A model generated the notes under the pieces. The model worked only from the letters and a program-made list of their open reading frames with translations. It did no database searches and was not told where the DNA came from. A stretch of DNA of 64,000 nucleotides from Corylus avellana (taxonomy: Eukaryota > Streptophyta > Magnoliopsida > Fagales > Betulaceae): positions 30,238,838-30,302,837 of the forward strand of contig NC_081542.1 of the NCBI RefSeq assembly GCF_901000735.1, read 5' to 3'. Positions 49,323-59,600 of this stretch are shown piece by piece (within the stretch, counting starts at the first letter, position 1; every line of letters starts with the position of its first letter). A program made the translations under genes and the position numbers.

Positions 49323-50126
49323 TGAAAATTCTAAAACGACTCCAATTATCACCTACTCACACGTCTAGGAGTTTTACAGAAAATATCCAGAAAACAGATC
49401 TAACTTAGCAGTTAAAAAAATCAACCAAATACTGATATGAAATATGCAATCAAGAACACAGAAATTTGGTTACGAAGAGGAAACCATTTGGAGAACTCTC
49501 TAAATGTAAAACCTCTCCGGGGCAGCCAAACCCAGGAAATCAATTCACTATATAGAAGAATAAGGAATACAAGAAGAATAACAAAACCTTTGACTCTTCC
49601 TTGCACACAACAAGTGACCCACTTGACTTCTACCTCAGTAGCCCTTTCCAGAACATCTTGCACGATTCTTCTAAAAGATTTCCTTTCACCGGAACTCCGA
49701 TTGGCTTCACGTATTTTCTCTTCAACAATAATCTAGAACAAATTCTCTCTCTCTAAGCACCCTGATTTTGCTCAATAAAATACGTACTTGTAAATGTAGC
49801 AAAATTGTGTTTAAATAGAAAATAACCCTAATAAGTCAGCCAGGTCCGGACCCTGCAGATCTGAGGTCCGGACAGGCCTCATAAAATGCACTTTCGGGAA
49901 ATGGGGTCCGGACCCTGCTTGAAAAATCAAGTTTCTGGAAATGGGGTCCGGACCCTGCTTCTAGAGGTCCGGACCCGGACTGTCCAGTCTTCATCAACAA
50001 CTCCGATCGATGGGCGTTTGTGGTCCGATTGAGCTGAAATTTTGCAGAGACGTTCATAACACATGAATCTACATTATGAACGGTGAAGATTGGATTCTGA
50101 GCATTCTATATCAGTGTTTGATATCA
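49323..50126 (-). repeat. 5' LTR of element 2, outer end missing
   Basis: It matches the 3' LTR almost base for base from TTTTCA at 49323 to the CAAACACTGATATAG block, then ends TGATAT at 50126 instead of continuing ~65 bp to TGTTAG. The outer end still begins with TG and borders the presumed target-site duplication. Confidence 0.83.
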
Positions 50127-50131
50127 CTTTC

Positions 50132-52057
50132 TATATCTTATTGAGGTAAGGAGTTACTTCTTTTAAGCACCAACAGAGACGAAAACCATCAAACACTATA
50201 ACAATACAATTAACAGCTTCTACGATTTGACAATCATTTAGTTTTTTTTTTTCGTTTTTTTTTTCCCTTTGGTAGTTAAAGTAATTTCATGAATATAATT
50301 GTTATAATTTTGATTTTTTGAGGATTGATACTGGATGTCTCCGAATAGTTTTCTTGACCTTTTTTTTTTAAGTTAGAAAAAAAATTTGACTTGTTTTGAC
50401 AACCAATGGAAAAAACAAAAAATCATCGGCTTGTATGCAAGGCACAAAAGGAGCAAAAACTCTATATAAACTCAAATCAAACAATAACACATCAACGCTG
50501 ACTTTAAAATCGACGTCGTATTGTCAGCGTCAACATCAACAAGTTGGCGTTGATACATGTTTATCAGTGTTGAGCGTAAGGTTGACGTTGCTACCTTTCT
50601 TAAAAGTGAAAATATTACAAAAAAAAAAAAAGTCGTCAAAACTCCTAGAAACTCCTACAACAAAATTAACAATTTATGTTTATTTTCCAAATGTCTTGTT
50701 TTTCTACATGAGTTCGCACAATTACTTCATAAAAGGGGATGTAGCTCAAAGGAAGAGTAATCAAAAGAACGCATCTTTGATTTCTTGAGGATCGATACCT
50801 CACGTCTCCAAATTTTCTTGTTTCTTCAAATATATTTTTGAGGTAAAAAGTTACTTCTTTTAAGCACCAATGGAGAAGAAAAGCAACAAACACTATAGCA
50901 ATACAATTAACCACTTCTAGGATTTTACAATCATTTAGGTTTTTTTTGTGTTTTTTTTTTTTTCCCTTTGGTAGTTAAAGTAATTTCATGAATATAATTG
51001 TTATAATTTTGATTTTTTGAGGATTGATACCAGATGTCTCCGAATAGTTTTCTTGACCTTTTTTTAAAAAATTTAAAAGAAAATTTGACTTGTTTTGATA
51101 ACCAATGGAAAAAATAAAAAATCATCGGCTTATATGCCGAGTACAAAAGGAACAAAAACTCTGTATAAACTCAAATCAAACAATAACATCTCAACGCCGA
51201 CTTTAAAATCAACGTTGATATCGTATTATCAGCGTCAACATCAACAAGTTGGCGTTGATACATGTTTATCAGCGTTGACCGTAAAGTTGACGTTGATGCC
51301 TTTCTCATAAGTCAAAATATATAAAATAAAATAACATAAAAGAAAAAGAAAGACAAAAAAAGTCGTCCAAACTCCTAGAAACTCCTACAACAAACTTAAC
51401 AATTTATGTTTATTTTTCAAATGTCTCTTTTTCTGCATGGGTTCGCATAATTTCATTAAGGGGATCTAGCTCAAAGGAAGAGTAATCAAAAAGCGCATCT
51501 TTGATTTGTTGAGGATCGATACCACACGTCTCCAAATTTTCTTGTTTCTTTATATATCTTATTGAGGTAAGGAGTTACTTCTTTTAAGCACCAATGGAGA
51601 CGAAAACCATCAAACACTATAACAATACAATTAACAGCTTCTACGATTTGACAATCATTTAGTTTTTTTTTTTTTTTTTTTTCCCTTTGGTAGTTAAAGT
51701 AATTTCATGAATATAATTGTTATAATTTTGATTTTTTGAGGATTGATACTGGATGTCTCCGAATAGTTTTCTTGACCTTTTTTTTTTAAGTTAGAAAAAA
51801 AATTTGACTTGTTTTGACAACCAATGGAAAAAACAAAAAATCATCGGCTTGTATGCAAGGCACAAAAGGAGCAAAAACTCTATATAAACTCAAATCAAAC
51901 AATAACACATCAACGCTGACTTTAAAATCGACGTCGTATTGTCAGCGTCAACATCAACAAGTTGGCGTTGATACATGTTTATCAGCGTTGAGCGTAAGGT
52001 TGACGTTGCTACCTTTCTTAAAAGTGAAAATATTACCAAAAAAAAAAAAAAAAAAAA
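50132..52057 (+). repeat. higher-order duplication (~1421 bp)
   Basis: 50132-50640 recurs at 51553-52057 (offset 1418-1421) with shared oddities, including a deletion of hairpin 2 (AAATCGACGTCGTATTGTC). The stretch 50640-51552 matches 45010-45925 at offset 5626-5627, so the same two-monomer unit lay on both sides of the element 2 insertion. Confidence 0.82.
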
Positions 52058-52157
52058 NNNNNNNNNNNNNNNNNNNNNNNNNNNNNNNNNNNNNNNNNNN
52101 NNNNNNNNNNNNNNNNNNNNNNNNNNNNNNNNNNNNNNNNNNNNNNNNNNNNNNNNN
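52058..52157. other. assembly gap (100 N) between subfamilies
   Basis: The run of 100 N follows an A homopolymer and abuts the inverted duplicate that starts at 52158. Confidence 0.99.
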
Positions 52158-53720
52158 CAACATCAACAAGTTGGCGTTGATACATGTTTATCGGCGTTGA
52201 CTGTAAGGTTGATGTTGATGCCTTTCTTATAAGTGAAAATATTAAAAATAGAATAATGAAAAGAAAAAAAAAAGTCGTCTGAACCCGAGAAACTCCTTCA
52301 ACAAAATTAATAATTTATAATTATTTTACAAATGTCATGTTTTTCAACATGGGTTCGCACAATTACTTCATAAAAGGGGATGTAGCTCAAAGGAAGAGTA
52401 ATCAAAAGAACGCATCTTTGATTTCTTGAGGATCGATACCTCACGTCGCCAAATTTCCTTGTTTGTTTAAATATATTTTTGATGTAAAAGGTTACTTCTT
52501 TTAAGCACCAATGGAGAAGAAAAGCATCAAAGACTATACCAATACAATTAACTGCTTGTAGGAGTTTACAATCATTTAGGTTTTTTTATTTTCCTTGGGT
52601 AGTTAAGCAAATTTCATGAATATAATTGCTAAAATTTTGATTTTTTGGGGATTGATACCGGATGTCTCCGAATAGTTTTCTTGACTTTTTTTTTTTTTTC
52701 TTAATTGAAAAGAAAATTTCACATGTTCTGACAGCCAATGTAAAAAACAAAAAAATCATCAGCTTGTATTCCGAGCACACAAGAAGCACAAACTCTGTAT
52801 AAACTCTAATCAAATAATAACACATCAATGCCGACTTTAGAATCGACATTTAACAACGTCAACTTCAACAAGTTGGCGTTGATACATGTTTATCAGCGTT
52901 GACTGTAAGGTTGATGTTGATGCCTTTCTTATAAGTGAAAATATTAAAAAGAGAAGAATGAAAAGAAAAAAAAAAAGTGGTTTAAACCCCGAGAACCTCC
53001 TTCAACAAAATTAAAAATTTATAATTATTTTACAAATGTCATGTTTTTCAACATGGGTTCGCACCATTACTTCATAAAAGGGGATGTAGCTCAAAGGAAG
53101 AGTAATCAAAAAACGCACTTTGATTTCTTGAAGATCGATACCTCACGTCTCCAAATTTTCTTGTTTGTTTAAATATATTTTTGATGTAAAAGGTTACTTC
53201 TTTTAAGCACCAATGGAGAAGAAAAGCATCATAGACTATACCAATACAATTAACCACTTGTAGGATTTTACAATCATTTAGGTTTTTTTCTTTTCCTTGG
53301 GTAGTTAACAAAATTTCATAAATATAACTGCTATAATTTTGATTTTTTGAGGAATTATACCGGATTTCTCCGAATAATTTTCTTCACATTTTTTTTTTTA
53401 ATTTAAAAGAAAATTTAACTTGTTTTGACAACCCATGGAAAAAACAGAAAATCATCAGCTTGTATTCCGAGCACACAAGGAGCACAAACTCTCTATAAAC
53501 TCTAATCAAATAATAACACAACAACGCGGACTTTAAAATCGACATTGATGTCATATTATCAGCGCCAACATCGACAAGCTGGCGTTGATACATGTTTATC
53601 AGCGTTGACTGTAAGGTTGATGTTGATGCCTTTAATATAGCTGGAAATATTAAAAAAAAAAAAAAAAGAAAGAAAAAAAAAATTCGTCTAAACCACTAGA
53701 AACTCCTTCAACAAAATTAA
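52158..53720 (-). repeat. right copy of the ~1.56-kb inverted duplication
   Basis: It is the reverse complement of 36915-38478 with almost no differences up to about 53650. It starts exactly at an assembly gap, so its full length is unknown. Confidence 0.85.
52376..52451 (+). repeat. tRNA-Ala-like module, right-array example
   Basis: A 76-nt copy from GGGGATGTAGCTCAAAGG to GTCGCCA. Box A (TAGCTCAAAGGAAGAG) and box B (GGATCGATACC) are intact; the acceptor end carries one substitution (TCGCC for TCTCC). Confidence 0.68.
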
Positions 53721-54576
53721 TAATTTATAATTATTTTGCACATGTCATGTTTTTCAACATGGGTTCGCACAATTACTTCATAAAAGGGGATGTAGCTCAA
53801 AGGAAGAGTAATCAAAAAACGCGACTTTGTTTTCTTGAGGATCGATACCTCAGGTCTCCAAATTTTCTTGTTTGTTTAAATATATTTTTGATGAAAAAGG
53901 TTACTTCTTTTAAGCACCAATGGAGAAGAAAAGCATCAAAGACTATACCAATACAATTAACCGCTTGTAGGATTTTACAATCATTTAGGTTTTTTTATTT
54001 TCCTTGGGTAGTTAACAAAATTTCATAAATATAACTGCTATAATTTTGATTTTTTGAGGAATTATACCGAATGTCTCCGAATAATTTTCTTCATGTTTTT
54101 TTTTTATTTATTTATTTAATAGAAAATTTAACTTGTTTTGACAACCCATGGAAAAAACAAAAAATCATCAGCTTGTATTCCGAGCACACAAGGAGCACAA
54201 ACTCTGTATAAACTCTAATCAAATAATAACACATCAATGCCGACTTTAGAATCGACATTTATCAACGTCAACTTCAACAAGTTGGCGTTGATACATGTTT
54301 ATCAGCGTTAACTGTAAGGTTGATGTTGATGCCTTTCTTATAAGTGAAAATATTAAAAATAGAAGAATGAAAAGAAAAAAAAAGTCGTCTGAACCCCGAG
54401 ACACTCCTTCAACAAAATTAATAATTTATAATTATTTTACAAATGTCAAGTTTTTCAACATGGGTTTGCACAATTACTTCATAAAAGGGGATGTAGCTCA
54501 AAGGAAGAGCAATCAAAAGAATGCATCTTTGATTTCTTGAGGATCGATACCTCACGTTAGGGGTGCAAAGGCGGTT

Positions 54577-55065
54577 NNNNNNNNNNNNNNNNNNNNNNNN
54601 NNNNNNNNNNNNNNNNNNNNNNNNNNNNNNNNNNNNNNNNNNNNNNNNNNNNNNNNNNNNNNNNNNNNNNNNNNNNNNNNNNNNNNNNNNNNNNNNNNNN
54701 NNNNNNNNNNNNNNNNNNNNNNNNNNNNNNNNNNNNNNNNNNNNNNNNNNNNNNNNNNNNNNNNNNNNNNNNNNNNNNNNNNNNNNNNNNNNNNNNNNNN
54801 NNNNNNNNNNNNNNNNNNNNNNNNNNNNNNNNNNNNNNNNNNNNNNNNNNNNNNNNNNNNNNNNNNNNNNNNNNNNNNNNNNNNNNNNNNNNNNNNNNNN
54901 NNNNNNNNNNNNNNNNNNNNNNNNNNNNNNNNNNNNNNNNNNNNNNNNNNNNNNNNNNNNNNNNNNNNNNNNNNNNNNNNNNNNNNNNNNNNNNNNNNNN
55001 NNNNNNNNNNNNNNNNNNNNNNNNNNNNNNNNNNNNNNNNNNNNNNNNNNNNNNNNNNNNNNNNN
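54577..55065. other. assembly gap (489 N) inside the hAT element
   Basis: The gap removes the left subterminal region. Open frames reported across it are meaningless. Confidence 0.99.
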
Positions 55066-55195
55066 CCTCATTTTTTTTTTCTTGTATTTTTAATATCTTC
55101 TTGGGCCCAATTGCTATAAATATTTGAATTGTCATTGGATCATATGATTAAATGTTGATCTTATAAACTTACAAACAAACAAAAATACTTCAATT

Positions 55196-56060
55196 GTAGT
55201 TATAAGTAACACATTGTTTAATCCAATGTCAATTACTTAATTTGATATTATATGAATCACATTGTCATTGTCATTGTACATGAATAATTGATTAAGTATT
55301 GGAATTGTAATTGGATCATATAGTTAAATATTTATCTTATACATTTATATTATTCAATATGCATATAATATAACTATAAGCAATTATATATATAATTCAA
55401 AATTGTTCAAAATTGTTAATTTTCTTTTTTTTTTTCTTTCAAAAAATTGTTAAATTTCTTTTTCTAAAAAATGTTCAAAAAATACATTAATACTTCAATT
55501 GTGATTATAAGTAACACATTGTTGAATCTAATGTCAATTACTTAATTTGATATTATATAATCATATAGTCTCATTAAATTATATCATATGATTCATATGA
55601 TTAATTATTTAAATTCTTATCATGTTTACTTATAATCTTTTTTCTTTGAATTGAACTTAATATCTAATGGTAAATGGTAATGTTCAAACTCCTAAATCCT
55701 AAATTCCTAAAGTATCTAATAATGCTTTAATTAAATTGTAGACTTGTAGTTATAAGTAACATATTGTTTAAATTCAATTGAATCAATTGTGATTATCATT
55801 GTACATGAATCATATGATTAACTTGTAGACTTATGACTTATGAGTTATGTCATATTATATATGTATTATTTATTATTATATAATCATATGATTTAATGAT
55901 CAAATCATCATGTGATATAATCATATCAATTATAGTGATAATATATAAATTACTAAAATTATAATGATAATACATTAGTACTTAAATTATGTTTATAAGT
56001 AACACATTGATCATTGTTTAATCCAATGTCAATTACTTAATTTGATATTATACGAATCAT
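55196..56060. repeat. dispersed ~65-bp repeat inside the hAT element
   Basis: A unit with TTATAAGTAACACATTG, AATGTCAATTACTTAATTTG and ATATTATA occurs at about 55196, 55501, 55746 (partial) and 55988. The interior apparently grew by segmental duplication. Confidence 0.7.
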
Positions 56061-56490
56061 ATCATCATTGTACATTAATAATATGATTCACTTGAAGTCT
56101 TGAATAAAGTATTTGAATTGTCATTGAATCATATGATTAACTATTGATATTATACATTTATATTATTCATATACATATGTAGACTTATATAGACTTATAG
56201 GTTTATAACATACATTGGAAATAAGTCTCTAGATATTTAATTGTTGTATTAGTATGAATTACTATACGAGTTATGTCATATTATATATGTATAATTTGTT
56301 ATTATATAATCAAATGATTTAATAATCAATCTCATGTGATATAATCATATAAATTATAGTGATAATATATTAATACTCAAATTGTGATTTAATTATTTTT
56401 TTAAAAAAATTGTGATTTAATGATCAAGTGATTATGTTATATATATAAATATTTTTATAATTATAATTATAAAAATATATTATATAAAAA

Positions 56491-56660
56491 GGCGGTTAGC
56501 GGTTAGCGGTTACGGTTAGTAGACCCAATAACCGCTAACCGCTAACCGCTAGGCGGTTATGGCGGTTAAGCGGTTAGCGGTTAATGCGGTTAAACGGTTA
56601 GGCGGTTAGGCGGTTGGCGGTTATAGCGGTTAGCGGTTAGCGGGCGGTTAAAAACCGCCC
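56491..56660. repeat. GCGGTTA subterminal repeats
   Basis: More than a dozen near-copies of GCGGTTA or its complement TAACCGC fill this stretch, including a palindromic turn at AACCGCTAACCGCTAGGCGG. Subterminal repeats of this kind bind transposase in hAT elements. Confidence 0.85.
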
Positions 56661-56683
56661 GCCTTTGCACCCCTACCTCACGT

Positions 56684-59600
56684 CTCCAAATTTTCTTGTT
56701 TCTTCAAATATCTTTTTGAGGTAAAATTTACTTCTTTTAAGCACCAAAGCAGAAGAAAAGCATGAAACACTATAGTAATACAATTAACCACTTCTAGGAT
56801 TTTACAATCAATTAGGTTTATTTATTTTCCTTGGGTAGTTCAACAAATTTCATGAATATAATTGCTATAATTTTGATTTTTTGAGGATTCATACCGGATG
56901 TCTACGAATACTTTTCTTGACATTTTTTTTTTTTTTTAATTTAAAAGAAAATTTGACTCGTTCTGACAACCAATGGAAAAAAAACAAAAAATCATCAGCT
57001 TCTATTCCGAGCACACAAGGAGCACAAACTCTGTATAAACTCTAATCAAATAATAACACATCAACGCCGACTTTAAAATCGACATTGATGTCGTATTATC
57101 AGCGTCAACATCAACAAGTTGGCGTTGATACATGTTTATCGGCGTTGACTGAAAGGTTGATGTTGATGCCTTTCTTATAATTGAAAATATTAAAAATAGA
57201 AGAATGAAAAGAAAAAAAAAGTCGTCTGAACCCCGAGAAACTCCTTCAACGAAATTAATAATTTATAATTATTTTACAAATGTCATGTTTTTCAACATGG
57301 GTTTGCACAATGACTTCATAAAAGGGGATGTAGCTCAAAGGAAGAGTAATCAAAAGAACGCATCTTTGATTTCTTGAGGATCGATACCTCACGTCTCCAA
57401 ATTTTCTTGTTTCTTCAAATTTCTTTTTGAGGTAAAATTTACTTTAAGCACGAAAGGAGAACAAAAGCGTCAAACACTATAGTAATACAATTAACCACTT
57501 CTAGGATTTTACAATCATTTAGGTTTATTTATTTTCCTTGGGTAGTCAAACAAATTTTATGAATATAATTGCTATAATTTTGATTCATTCAGGATTCATA
57601 CCGGATGTCTCCGAATAGTTTTCTTGACATTTTTTTTTTTTAATTTAAAAGAAAATTTGACTTGTTGTGACAGCCAATGGGAAAAACAAAAAATCATCAG
57701 CTTGTATTCCGAGCACACAAGGGGCACAAACTCTGTATAAACTCTAATCAAATAATAACAAATCAATGCCGCCTTTAGAATCGACATTGATGTCGTATTA
57801 TCAACGTCAACATCAACAAGTTGGCATTGATACATGTTTATCAGCGTTGACTGTAAGGTTGATGTTTATGCCTTTCTTATAAGTGAAAATATTAAAAATA
57901 GAAGAATGAAAAGAAAAAAAAAGTCGTCTGAACCCCGAGACACTCCTTCAACAAAATTAATAATTTATAATTATTTTACAAATGTCAAGTTTTTCAACAT
58001 GGGTTTGCACAATTACTCCATAAAAGGGGATGTAGCTCAAAGGAAGAGTTATCAAAAAACGCAACTTTGATTTCTTGAGGATCGCTACCTCACGTCTCCA
58101 AATTTCCTTGTTTGTTTAAATATATTTTTGATGTAAAAGGTTACTTCTTTTAAGCACCAATGGAGAAGAAAAGCATCAAAGACTATACCAATACAATTAA
58201 CTGCTTGTAGGAGTTTACAATCATTTAGGTTTTTTTATTTTCCTTGGGTAGTTAAGCAAATTTCATGAATATAATTGCTAAAATTTTGATTTTTTGGGGA
58301 TTGATACCGGATGTCGCCGAATAGTTTTCTTAACTTTTTTTTTTTTTTAATTTAGAAGAAAATTTGACTTGTTCTGACAGCCAATGTAAAAAACAAAAAA
58401 ATCATCAGCTTGTATTCCGAGCACACAAGGAGCACAAACTCTCTATAAACTCTAATCAAATAATAACACATCAATGCCGACTTTAGAATCGACAGTTATC
58501 AACGTCAACTTCAACAAGTTGGCGTTGATACATGTTTATCAGCGTTAACTGTAAGGTTGATGTTGATGCCTTTCTTATAAGTGAAAATATTAAAAACAGA
58601 AGAATGAAAAGAAAAAAAAAAAAGTGGTTTAAACCCCGAGAACCTCCTTCAACAAAATTAATAATTTATAATTATTTTACAAATGTCATGTTTTTCAACA
58701 TGGGTTCGCACCATTACTTCATAAAAGGGGATGTAGCTCAAAGGAAGAGTAATAAAAAAAACGCACTTTGATTTCTTGAGGATCGATACCTCACGTCTCC
58801 AAATTTTCTTGTTTGTTTAAATATATTTTTGATGTAAAAGGTTACTTCTTTTAAGCACCAATGGAGAAGAAAAGCATCAAAGACTATACCAATACAATTA
58901 ACCGCTTGTAGGATTTTACAATCATTTAGGTTTTTTTATTTTCCTTGGGTAGTTAACAAAATTTCATAAATATAACTGCTATAATTTTGATTTTTTGAGG
59001 AATTATACCGGATTTCTCCGAATAATTTTCTTCACGTTTTTTTTTTTTTTAATTTAAAAGAAAATTTAACTTGTTTTGACAACCCATGGAAAAAACAGAA
59101 AATCATCAGCTTGTATTCCGAGCACACAAGGAGCACAAACTCTCTATAAACTCTAATCAAATAATAACACAACAACGCCGACTTTAAAATCGACATCGAA
59201 GTCATATTATCAGCGCCAATATCGACAAGTTGGCGTTGATACATGTTTATCAGTGTTGACTGTAAGGTTGATGTTGATGCCTTTAATATAGCTAGAAATA
59301 TTAAAAAAAAAAAAAGAAAGAAAAAAAAAAATTCGTCTGAACCACTAGAAACTCCTTCAACAAAATTAAAAATTTATATTTATTTTACACGTCTTGATTT
59401 TCAAAAAGGGTTCGCACAATTACTTTACAAAAGGAGATGTAGCTCAAAGGAAGAGTAATCAAAAAACGCAACTTTTATTTCTTGAGGATCGAAACCTCAC
59501 GTCTCCAAATTTTCTTGTTTGTTTGAATATATTTTTGATGTAGAAAGTTACATCTTTTAAGCACCAATGGAGAAGAAAAGCATCATAGACTATACCAATA

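Larger units (their letters stand above)
45926..50126 (-). mobile_element. copia-type gag-only LTR element 2, young
   Basis: On the minus strand the order is 5' LTR (50126-49323), primer-binding site, intact gag, a short untranslated segment, polypurine tract and 3' LTR (47045-45926). Flanking CTTTA (45921-45925) and CTTTC (50127-50131) look like a target-site duplication with one mismatch. The internal region is only ~2.3 kb and has no pol, so it must borrow integrase and reverse transcriptase. LTR sequences compared by eye are almost identical, so insertion was recent. The 5' LTR lacks about 65 bp of its outer end. Confidence 0.9.
50127..54549 (+). repeat. satellite array, right arm second block
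   Basis: Plus-strand tRNA-like modules recur about every 705 bp, with landmarks near 50585, 51295, 52010, 52215, 52915, 53625 and 54325. An N gap at 52058-52157 joins two different monomer subfamilies: to the left CGGCTTGTATG types, to the right CAGCTTGTATTCC types. No gene is present. Confidence 0.92.
54558..56675. mobile_element. non-autonomous hAT-type transposon
   Basis: Terminal inverted repeats TAGGGGTGCAAAGGCGG and its complement at 56659-56675 are flanked by a perfect 8-bp target-site duplication CCTCACGT (54550-54557 and 56676-56683), the hAT hallmark. The right subterminal region (56491-56660) has more than a dozen GCGGTTA motifs in both orientations, probable transposase-binding sites; the left end starts the same motif before 489 N. 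The visible interior is AT-rich, holds four copies of a ~65-bp repeat and has no transposase, so it would need one supplied in trans. Confidence 0.93.

Noticed and set aside
46040..49736. Open frames in the element 2 LTRs (46303-46602, 49437-49736 and 46703-46924)
   Set aside because: They are present only because the LTRs are near-identical, and encode no recognisable domain.
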